Shown one piece after another: positions 1 through 5,507 of a stretch of 5,823 nucleotides of DNA. How positions within the stretch are numbered: the first letter of the stretch is position 1; each line of letters starts with the position of its first letter. The stretch lies in NCBI GenBank assembly GCA_002719615.1, contig PBHZ01000018.1, positions 108,792 to 114,614 on the forward strand, read 5' to 3'. The notes beneath the pieces are model-generated. The model saw only the letters and a list, made by a program, of their open reading frames with translations, ran no database searches and had not been told where the DNA came from. Source of the DNA: Methanobacteriota archaeon. GTDB taxonomy: Archaea > Thermoplasmatota > Poseidoniia > Poseidoniales > Thalassarchaeaceae. A program made the position numbers and the translations under genes.

Positions 1-120
1 CATGATGTCCTCCCATCTCTTATAGTAAAATCAGAACAAAAAATAACATCTATAGAGAATCCTGATGATAATTTGGATTCTTTAATCGGTTATTTGATTG
101 GAGGAGTAAATCATGGATGA
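1..120 (+). CDS. C-terminal fragment of an upstream protein, probably an ABC transporter ATPase
   Basis: Frame 1 is open from the first base to the TGA at 118-120, giving 39 residues that begin HDVLPSLIVKSEQ and end GYLIGGVNHG. The 5' part lies outside the window, so no Walker or signature motif can be seen. The stop overlaps the permease start by 8 bases (ATGGATGA), a classic sign of translational coupling. ABC-2-type permeases are usually encoded directly after their ATP-binding subunit, and the short acidic and hydrophobic tail (DDNLDSLIGYLIGG) is compatible with the end of such a subunit. The reading frame is well supported by the overlap; the ATPase identity is inferred from context only. 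Confidence 0.55.
   Translation, partial: HDVLPSLIVKSEQKITSIENPDDNLDSLIGYLIGGVNHG
100..106 (+). promoter_or_regulatory. Shine-Dalgarno of the ABC permease
   Basis: GGAGGAG lies 6 bases before the ATG at 113. It is a strong match to the anti-Shine-Dalgarno of 16S rRNA and fixes the permease start. It sits inside the end of the upstream coding frame, as expected within an operon. Confidence 0.8.
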
Positions 121-1783
121 TAAAGGACTTTCTCTCAAGGATTCTGTATGGTCCCAACTCGATCGTAAAGCTGGTGCAATAATTGAACTGACCATTAGAC
201 AATTAAGGCACAGATTATCTACATGGGTAGTATTAGGAGTGGGTTTCCTCATCATGCTACTTTTACTTGCTTTTTATGTAGATTCAGTCAGAGATGGCTT
301 CGAATCAATAGATAATGATGGAGATTCTGTAGATGAAGATGAAGATGGATATCCACTTGGTCAAGAAATGAAATACGGACACAGTGACCTAGATTCTAGT
401 CAATATCCTGGAGTAGGAAAATATGTCTTTGCCGGAGAAATTGATTATAATGACCTTTTTAGAAATATTTCTGGAAATTATACCTGGTTTGGAAAAGGGA
501 TATTAGATCCTGTTTGGATAAATGTGAATTATTCAAATAATTCGGAGCAATGGACAGGAAAAATAAATTGGCAAGATGAAATAACCTCTTGTCCAGATGG
601 TGAAGCATTTGTTGATTGGGATTTCAATAACTATGGATCTGCTTGTGATTATGGTGACGGAAAATATGTATTCTGGGGAGAATTCCAAGCTGAAGGTTAT
701 ATCGAAGTACCAATTTACGAAACATTATACTGGGGCTTCTATACTGGTTCATTCTACGTAGAACCAGATCCTGTATCAATGTATATTGATGAAGATGATA
801 TTAATTGGGATGATAATTTATTACAATCAAGCCAGGGTTTTGATGACGATGGAGACTGTATCAGAGAAAATTGGTCTGAAGATTCTAACTGGATTTATTT
901 AGATGATGAGGGTGAAGAATTTGATAATGACAAGAATGACAATGGAATTATTTGTGATGTTCAATGGATAGTGGATGGAGATGGCAATGTCATTGTTATA
1001 AATAAAGATTCTAATGTAGACGAAGATCCAATCGACGAGAAATTTATGGGCGAATCTAGTCATAGAACATTCATAATTGGAGTGGGAAAGATGGCTTTTG
1101 TCATATTACTTGGTTTGTTCCTTCCTCTCTTTTTATCTCTAGGGTTAATTAGAGATGAAACAGAAAATGGAACTTTACATTATTTATTATCAAAACCTAT
1201 TCATCGTGGAGAATTCATCATTTACAGATTACTCGGATATCTTACAGTTACTGGGATTTACATAATATCTTTATCACTTTTTATGGGCATTATTAGTTCA
1301 TTACTGGGGCCAGGAGAAAGTATAATTAGATTATCAGATTTACCAATATGGCTTGGAATAGGATTTGCTACAATTCTAGTTTTATGTGCTTATGGTGCAT
1401 TATTCAATACTTTAGCACTTATAACACCTAAATATGGGATATATGTCTGTATCTTTATCGGTGTCTGGGAATTTGTTATGGGGATATTAACTATAGCAAA
1501 CCCTAATTGGACAATATCTGCCATTTCAATAAATCATTGGGCACTGCAAATAATCGACTCAATAGTTTTAATCGCATGGCCAGATACACTACAATTACAA
1601 CAAATGTCATTAGCGTTTAATTTAGAAACTGGTCTCGATTTATTTTGGAAACCACCTGCACATACTCTTGGTACTTCCAATCCATTGGTATCAATTGTTG
1701 TCAGTATTGTCATGCTATTTTTATTTACAATTTCAATGTTAGGAATCGGACAATCAATATTCAAAAATAGGGAAATTATGTGA
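113..1783 (+). CDS. ABC-2-type transporter permease with a large exposed domain
   Basis: This 556-residue membrane protein is most likely the permease subunit of an ABC exporter in the cytoplasmic membrane; the substrate is unknown. Membrane segments by eye: about 35-56, 325-346, 370-396, 411-432, 441-463 and 524-547. After the second helix comes the typical ABC-2 segment RDETENGTLHYLLSKPIHRG (347-366), corresponding to the 'GTL..LLS.P..R' region that contacts the ATPase. Helices 1 and 2 are separated by an unusually long insert, about residues 57-320. It is rich in Asp, Asn, Trp and Tyr, with four cysteines (160, 178, 249, 281), calcium-site-like Asp clusters (DNDGDSVDEDEDG at 67-79, DDDGDC at 244-249, DNDKNDNG at 271-278) and a short internal repeat. 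The positive-inside rule and topology place this insert outside the cell. The start is fixed by GGAGGAG. The gene is coupled to the genes on both sides. The family is confident; substrate and direction are not. Confidence 0.88.
   Translation: MDDKGLSLKDSVWSQLDRKAGAIIELTIRQLRHRLSTWVVLGVGFLIMLLLLAFYVDSVRDGFESIDNDGDSVDEDEDGYPLGQEMKYGHSDLDSSQYPGVGKYVFAGEIDYNDLFRNISGNYTWFGKGILDPVWINVNYSNNSEQWTGKINWQDEITSCPDGEAFVDWDFNNYGSACDYGDGKYVFWGEFQAEGYIEVPIYETLYWGFYTGSFYVEPDPVSMYIDEDDINWDDNLLQSSQGFDDDGDCIRENWSEDSNWIYLDDEGEEFDNDKNDNGIICDVQWIVDGDGNVIVINKDSNVDEDPIDEKFMGESSHRTFIIGVGKMAFVILLGLFLPLFLSLGLIRDETENGTLHYLLSKPIHRGEFIIYRLLGYLTVTGIYIISLSLFMGIISSLLGPGESIIRLSDLPIWLGIGFATILVLCAYGALFNTLALITPKYGIYVCIFIGVWEFVMGILTIANPNWTISAISINHWALQIIDSIVLIAWPDTLQLQQMSLAFNLETGLDLFWKPPAHTLGTSNPLVSIVVSIVMLFLFTISMLGIGQSIFKNREIM
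281..1072 (+). other. Extracytoplasmic Asp-rich domain of the permease
   Basis: This segment encodes residues 57-320, between the first and second membrane helices. It holds acidic clusters of the D-x-D-G-D type, known in calcium-binding EF-hand-like and thrombospondin-type-3-like loops, aromatic beta-like stretches (YWGFYTGSFYVEP at 207-219), several N-x-S/T sites, and four cysteines that could pair as 160-178 and 249-281. Ordinary ABC-2 permeases have a short loop or a smaller domain here. Calcium binding and disulfides are inferred from composition only. Confidence 0.6.
410..685 (+). repeat. Internal repeat in the permease ectodomain (GxGKYVFxGE, two copies)
   Basis: Copy 1 is GVGKYVFAGEI at residues 100-110 (bases 410-442); copy 2 is GDGKYVFWGEF at residues 181-191 (bases 653-685). 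Eight of eleven positions are identical and the copies are 81 residues apart. Each is followed by an aromatic, beta-like stretch, which suggests two related beta-rich subdomains. Similarity outside these eleven residues is weak by eye, so a full duplication is not proven. Confidence 0.45.
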
Positions 1784-1785
1784 GG
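1780..1785 (+). promoter_or_regulatory. Shine-Dalgarno of the AttH/CrtC-like gene, overlapping the permease stop
   Basis: GTGAGG lies 5 bases before the ATG at 1791 and contains the TGA stop of the permease (1781-1783). Ribosomes finishing the permease would be positioned at the next start, so the two genes are probably translationally coupled. It supports ATG 1791 over the in-frame ATG at 1803. Confidence 0.5.
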
Positions 1786-1790
1786 CAATA

Positions 1791-2981
1791 ATGTTTGATG
1801 ATATGAAGAAATTTAAAGGCGACTTCACTTCTCTATGGAAGCTTGATGTTTTGCCACCAATACCGAGGCTTTCTTGGTGGTGGTGGTGGGTAATAATATA
1901 TATCCCGGATCAACAAAATTCTGGTCGTTCCAAACAACTAATGACTCTTTGGTCTACTAAAGAAACTCCAGCAATCAGAATGACTGGACATTGGTGGTTA
2001 CCTGGTTCTAGAATGCATATAGACGATGAAGGAGGCTTAGTCTTCCCAGGAATGATATGCTCTTGGTGGTTCGATGGCAAAAAAATGTATGAACCATTAG
2101 TTATGAAAGAATGTAGGATGGCGGCAATCAACGATCAACACTCATTATGGCCACAACCAGGTTCGGGAGAAGGAGCAGGTGCAGTAATACCCCTGCTTCA
2201 AGAAGACATGTCATTTGGTATGAGCCCAGGTAATGATAAATTTTGGATGAACCTTGTTTCAGATAAAGAAGCTGTCAAAAGAGGTGCACCATTAAATTTC
2301 AAAGCCGAGCTTACTCCTTGGTCTGGTCCACCAAGTACTCTTACTTACAGGAATAACGTTATGGCGATGAATATGGGTTATGATATTTTAAGGCTTCAAG
2401 GCACTAAATGTAAATTAAATGTCGATGGAGAAGAAATGCGAGGAACTGCATATTTTCAGAAGGTTTCTGTTCAAGCACCCACTGTACCTTGGTTCTGGGG
2501 TATGTTACACTTCGATGATGGATCATATCTAGATTGGTTTCTTCCACATATATCTTTTTCCACCTCTTCTTTGGATTCTTCACCATGGAGGCTTAGGGAT
2601 GCATTTCGTATTCCTTTGAGTGGTACTGGAATTTTTCATGATGCAAAAAGAGGCAGATCGGAAAATTTTGCAAGTTGTGAAGTTGAATTATCAAAATCAG
2701 ATTCGAATTTAAAAGATGATGATAATAATCCATTACCGAGATTCAGAATCAGATTGTGGAATGAACGAACTCAAATTTCGATTGATGTAAGTGCCGTTAG
2801 TAGGGCAAAATGGGTTTTTGATCAACCCACTAGGGCAGGAATGATCAGCCATCTTACATATAATGAGTATCCACTGGAAGTCATAAGAATAGCTATTTCG
2901 GACGAGCAAGGACTTCGATCTCTTGATGATTATTCGTGGATTCACGGTAATGCCGAACACACTTGGGGGTTATTACATTAA
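1791..2981 (+). CDS. AttH/CrtC lipocalin-like family protein (tentative)
   Basis: This 396-residue protein has no clear signal peptide or membrane helix and is probably cytoplasmic. It is rich in tryptophan and beta-prone, with a run of five Trp at 29-33 followed by a strand (VIIYIP) and QLMTLWSTK (49-57). The most informative region is 204-256: GTKCKLNVDGEEMRGTAYFQ, then W234-x-W236 and HFDDGSYLDWF (240-250). This order (G-x-A-Y/W, then W-x-W, then a 'l-DDG' turn) resembles AttH/CrtC proteins (hydroxyneurosporene synthase/carotenoid 1,2-hydratase-like), which fold as two lipocalin-like barrels. The family assignment comes from memory of the motif pattern and is moderate. Known members act on or bind hydrophobic molecules, and bacterial AttH is encoded beside ABC permeases. 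Here too the gene starts 7 bases after an ABC permease, so a role in handling that transporter's cargo is inferred. No carotenoid gene is visible in the window, so a hydratase activity should not be assumed. Confidence 0.55.
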   Translation: MFDDMKKFKGDFTSLWKLDVLPPIPRLSWWWWWVIIYIPDQQNSGRSKQLMTLWSTKETPAIRMTGHWWLPGSRMHIDDEGGLVFPGMICSWWFDGKKMYEPLVMKECRMAAINDQHSLWPQPGSGEGAGAVIPLLQEDMSFGMSPGNDKFWMNLVSDKEAVKRGAPLNFKAELTPWSGPPSTLTYRNNVMAMNMGYDILRLQGTKCKLNVDGEEMRGTAYFQKVSVQAPTVPWFWGMLHFDDGSYLDWFLPHISFSTSSLDSSPWRLRDAFRIPLSGTGIFHDAKRGRSENFASCEVELSKSDSNLKDDDNNPLPRFRIRLWNERTQISIDVSAVSRAKWVFDQPTRAGMISHLTYNEYPLEVIRIAISDEQGLRSLDDYSWIHGNAEHTWGLLH

Positions 2982-3008
2982 TTCTCATTATTTTTGCATC
3001 ATAGAACC

Positions 3009-3016
3009 CATATATT
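3009..3016 (+). promoter_or_regulatory. Possible TATA box of the PH-domain gene
   Basis: CATATATT sits about 38 bases before the ATG at 3051. An archaeal start site would fall about 26 bases downstream, near 3038-3039, leaving a leader of about 12 bases. The 69-base gap from the previous gene makes a separate promoter plausible. In AT-rich DNA such a match is weak evidence. Confidence 0.25.
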
Positions 3017-3050
3017 CAGTAAGTATTATGTTCGCGGGAAGTTGAAAGTA

Positions 3051-4007
3051 ATGTCAGACTACATCCAAGATTTCAAATCAAGAATTGATCCACATTCAGT
3101 TAAATCTGTTTTTCCTGAAATTACAGATTCAGAAATACCAATTTGGCAGGGATCTCCATCCTTTTTTTCTATGGCTGATAAATATATCTTAGCAATTTTA
3201 GTTTTCTTAATTCATGCGGTTTTCTTTGCCGCAGAACAATTTAACTCACCAGAAGGCGATGGTCAAATGTATTTCATACTATCATTAATTAGGTCTTTAA
3301 TTGATATCTCTGGAACTATGGGATTTGTATTGACGTTGTTAATTGTAGCCAAATTAAATCATTATGCAAATTTTTCGACCTCTGGAAAATGGACAACGTC
3401 TTGGATTATCATTTCGGCATTAATACCATTTGTCTGGTATTTAGCTGATATTTTTTCTGCTCTTTCTGGATTAGTTGGTTCTAATTTTGAAAATCCGTTG
3501 CCGCATTGGAATTATTTTTGGTTCTTACCTTTGGGAATATTCTCAAGCCTAGTCATGATTCTTTTGACATTTATCTATCAGAATGCATTCCACTACGCTA
3601 TTACTGATAAGCGAATACATTTACGTAAAAACTTTCTATTCTTCGATACAAGCGTCCATGGGATTTCTTTTGAAAAAATAGAAAATCTAAAGGCTAACCC
3701 TCCGATTATTGGTAGAATTTTGGGCTATGGCAATGTTCACATCTTGACAGCATCCGGATTAGGAATTCAACAAGAATCTGTAGATACAGGACTAGGTATG
3801 CCTGAAGAAATAGTTACCAATAAAGGTAAAAAAACATCTTTATCAGTTTTTGGCTGGATTTCTAAACAACGCCGTAGAAACTATGTCGCCCAAGAACCTT
3901 CAGATTGTCTTTATGGTATTAGGGGGCCAATGAAGATATATCGATTAATCAATGAATTGATGGATGCAAATAACAATTTACCGGGAAATAATTCTGATTT
4001 AATTTAA
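3051..4007 (+). CDS. Membrane protein with bacterial-type PH domain (DUF304/bPH2)
   Basis: From ATG 3051 the protein has 318 residues. A frame open upstream allows a TTG at 2994, but the extra 19 residues (HHRTHIFSKYYVRGKLKV) look non-coding and that TTG lacks a ribosome site, so ATG 3051 is preferred. A soluble N-terminus with IPIWQGSPSF (29-38), the 'e.W.g.Ps' entry typical of YdbS/YdbT-like proteins, is followed by four membrane helices at about 44-61, 75-100, 116-135 and 155-176. The PH-like domain begins at AITDKRIHLRKNFLFFDT (183-200) and continues through ISFEKIENLKANP and GRILGYGNVHILTASG (221-236), the core DUF304 signature. The last part, CLYGIRGPMKIYRLINELM (286-304), looks like the closing helix. 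Between them lies an insert of about 50 residues with a basic patch (KQRRRN). Function in this family is poorly known; a structural or lipid-facing membrane role is only a guess. Confidence 0.8.
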   Translation: MSDYIQDFKSRIDPHSVKSVFPEITDSEIPIWQGSPSFFSMADKYILAILVFLIHAVFFAAEQFNSPEGDGQMYFILSLIRSLIDISGTMGFVLTLLIVAKLNHYANFSTSGKWTTSWIIISALIPFVWYLADIFSALSGLVGSNFENPLPHWNYFWFLPLGIFSSLVMILLTFIYQNAFHYAITDKRIHLRKNFLFFDTSVHGISFEKIENLKANPPIIGRILGYGNVHILTASGLGIQQESVDTGLGMPEEIVTNKGKKTSLSVFGWISKQRRRNYVAQEPSDCLYGIRGPMKIYRLINELMDANNNLPGNNSDLI

Positions 4008-4010
4008 ATA
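4003..4010 (+). promoter_or_regulatory. Candidate archaeal TATA box for the TPR-truA unit
   Basis: TTTAAATA closely resembles the archaeal TATA consensus and overlaps the stop codon of the PH-domain gene. Its centre predicts transcription starting near 4033-4034, that is about 32 bases before the TPR gene's ATG at 4066 and right at the ATG of a tiny ORF (4034). It would drive the TPR gene and truA together. Confidence 0.4.
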
Positions 4011-4033
4011 ACAAACGTATCTTTCATAACCCA

Positions 4034-4060
4034 ATGGCTTCTGACGCGTCTCGTAGGTGA
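4034..4060 (+). CDS. Possible eight-codon upstream ORF (leader peptide candidate)
   Basis: ATG at 4034 opens an eight-residue frame, MASDASRR, ending at TGA 4058-4060. Its stop lies inside the GGTGA ribosome site of the TPR gene, and its ATG falls where a leaderless transcript from TTTAAATA would begin. It could couple translation to the next gene. Short ATG-to-stop frames are common by chance, and one (MFAGS, 3028-3045) also precedes the PH gene, so this is speculative. Confidence 0.2.
   Translation: MASDASRR
4056..4060 (+). promoter_or_regulatory. Shine-Dalgarno of the TPR gene
   Basis: GGTGA lies 5 bases before the ATG at 4066, a common archaeal ribosome site. It decides the start: the in-frame GTG at 4057 is part of this element, so ATG 4066 is the better call. 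Confidence 0.65.
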
Positions 4061-4065
4061 CTATA

Positions 4066-4614
4066 ATGTCCGAAGAAGATATATTAACTAACGCAGCACA
4101 AAGTATTACATCAGGAAATTTTATGGGGGCAATGGAAATTTTTGAATCTTATATTTCTGCAAACCCTAATGATCCTGCTGGCTATCATGGATGGGCTGAG
4201 GCAGCAATGTTTGAAATTCAGGAAAACGGAAATATGGATGACAAAGGAAATGACATAATTAATGAAGGTAAAATACAATCTTATCTTAGAAAAGCCGCAG
4301 GACTAGATTCAGATAACGCAGAATATCTAGCATCTTACGCTAATGCTTTAATTGAATTTGATAGAGTCCCAATGGCAATCAGAGAGTTTCAAAAACTAAG
4401 AGCTTTAGGAGAAAAATCAGAAGAAGTAGATGTTTCATTCCATCTTTACGAGGCAGCAAGAATGTTAATAGATTCAATAAATTTGAAGACAAATTTTGAT
4501 AGAAGTGAAAAATTCGCTCAACAATATACTCCAATAGCTATAGAATTTGCTATCATTGGATTGGGTTTTTCTTCTGTAGAAGAAGCCATGGAATATATGG
4601 CAACTGAGGAATAA
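4066..4614 (+). CDS. Tetratricopeptide-repeat (TPR) protein
   Basis: This is a 182-residue acidic, all-helical soluble protein. A TPR-like pair is visible at about 8-48: GNFMGAMEIFESYISANPND (18-37), then GYHGWAEAAM. A second unit runs at about 67-115, with the linker LRKAAGLDSDNAEYLASYAN (74-93) and then ALIEFDRVPMAIREFQKLRALG (small/large residue spacing typical of TPR, Pro-Asn-Asp and Asp-Ser-Asp turns). The C-terminal part (125-182) is helical without a recognisable repeat. TPR domains are protein-binding scaffolds; the partner is unknown. The start is chosen from the GGTGA site. truA follows 14 bases later with its ribosome site straight after this stop, so the two are probably co-transcribed, though that does not imply a shared function. 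Confidence 0.75.
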   Translation: MSEEDILTNAAQSITSGNFMGAMEIFESYISANPNDPAGYHGWAEAAMFEIQENGNMDDKGNDIINEGKIQSYLRKAAGLDSDNAEYLASYANALIEFDRVPMAIREFQKLRALGEKSEEVDVSFHLYEAARMLIDSINLKTNFDRSEKFAQQYTPIAIEFAIIGLGFSSVEEAMEYMATEE

Positions 4615-4615
4615 A

Positions 4616-4621
4616 GGAGGT
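4616..4621 (+). promoter_or_regulatory. Shine-Dalgarno fixing the TTG start of truA
   Basis: GGAGGT lies 7 bases before TTG 4629, directly after the TPR stop. The alternative ATG at 4647 has its purine-rich AGGGGA touching the start with no spacer, so it cannot serve as a normal site. TTG 4629 is therefore preferred. Confidence 0.75.
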
Positions 4622-4628
4622 AGTTAAC

Positions 4629-5507
4629 TTGCCTAACGGCAGGGGAATGGTTGCTTTTGGCTATCATGGTGATTGTTTCCATGGCTCCCAAATACAACCA
4701 GAGATTAGAACCGTTGAAGGCTCACTCCAAAAAGCATTGAAAAAATTAACTTGGTGGTCGGAAGGATGTTTGGAGATTTGTAGCAGAACAGATGCAGGCG
4801 TTAGTGTACGTATGAATTTAGCATGTATTACTTTACCAAAGTCATTAATCGAGCAAGTATCTCCTAAATCTATGTTGAGGGCAATAAATGATAATCTACC
4901 TGTAGGCATGGTAATGTGGTACGTTCAAGAAGTGCCTTCCAATACAAGGGCTAGGAAAGCTAACTACAGGCATTATCTATATCGATTAGAAGCAATAGAA
5001 GATTGGCCATCTTTTCCAGATAGATTACTTATGGAAAAAGCATGTTCCGTTATCCAGGGGGAGCATAATTTTACTAATTTGTGTAAAATTGAAGGCGATA
5101 TAAATCCGATTAGAGTTATTGATGAATGTTCTCCATGGCTAGATTATAATGGTAAAATTATAGGAATTTCAGTAAAAGCTAGAGCGTTCTTATGGAATCA
5201 AGTAAGAAGAATAGCTTCTGCAGTATCAGGAGTAGTATCTGGAAGAATAACTCTTGAAGATCTAGTATCCGCTCTAGAAAATCCAGATATCCCTGTAGAT
5301 TTAGGTAGGGCAAATTCAGATGGATTGATACTTTGGTCAATCTCTCATGATGAAATAGATGAGGCGATATATTCTATAGTTCCTGAAATAAATTTCACTA
5401 AAAGGCCAGAAGATGCTCGTGAATATATGCGCTGGCTTTCACTATTGAGGCATGAAATGGCCGTATTTCTTGAAAAGGAATGGTTAGTAAGAATCAAGAT
5501 AGAGTAA
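4629..5507 (+). CDS. truA: tRNA pseudouridine synthase A (TruA)
   Basis: This 292-residue enzyme isomerises uridines to pseudouridine in the tRNA anticodon stem-loop (positions 38-40 in the known family). The N-terminal strand GMVAFGYHGDCFHGSQIQP (6-24) matches the family's 'YdG..f.G.Q.Q' opening, followed by TVEGSLQKAL. The catalytic aspartate is D55 in CSRTDAGVSV (51-60); the Ser variants instead of GRTDAGVHA are usual in archaeal and eukaryotic members. Further family blocks are RARKANYRHYLYRL (107-120), GEHNFTNLC (144-152) and the tRNA-binding ARAFLWNQVRRI (184-195). All key blocks are present, so it should be active. Translation starts at TTG behind a strong GGAGGT. The last 55 residues form a charged, helical extension. 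It sits downstream of the TPR gene and runs tail-to-tail into ribK, overlapping it by 14 bases. Confidence 0.93.
   Translation: MPNGRGMVAFGYHGDCFHGSQIQPEIRTVEGSLQKALKKLTWWSEGCLEICSRTDAGVSVRMNLACITLPKSLIEQVSPKSMLRAINDNLPVGMVMWYVQEVPSNTRARKANYRHYLYRLEAIEDWPSFPDRLLMEKACSVIQGEHNFTNLCKIEGDINPIRVIDECSPWLDYNGKIIGISVKARAFLWNQVRRIASAVSGVVSGRITLEDLVSALENPDIPVDLGRANSDGLILWSISHDEIDEAIYSIVPEINFTKRPEDAREYMRWLSLLRHEMAVFLEKEWLVRIKIE

Noticed and set aside
1534..1788. Minus-strand 84-codon ORF
   Set aside because: Lies entirely over the permease C-terminus; no recognisable protein and the plus-strand frame is clearly coding.
1910..2131. Minus-strand 73-codon ORF, with similar ones at 2404-2586 and 2733-2960
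   Set aside because: All are antisense to the AttH/CrtC-like gene and show no domain or ribosome site.
1791..2981. Calling the Trp-rich protein a carotenoid hydratase
   Set aside because: The CrtC-like resemblance is at fold/motif level only and no carotenoid pathway gene is in the window.
2991..2995. T5 run as a transcription terminator after the AttH/CrtC-like gene
   Set aside because: Archaeal terminators are oligo-T, but five T residues are common in this AT-rich DNA and nothing else supports it.
2994..3050. N-terminal extension of the PH-domain protein from TTG 2994
   Set aside because: No ribosome site precedes this TTG, the residues do not resemble the family, and ATG 3051 gives the normal N-terminus.
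4630..4641. TGCC-TAAC-GGCA hairpin at the truA start
   Set aside because: Only a four-pair stem within coding sequence; too weak to call a regulatory structure.
4664..4909. Minus-strand 81-codon ORF
   Set aside because: Antisense to the catalytic part of truA, whose motifs are unmistakable.
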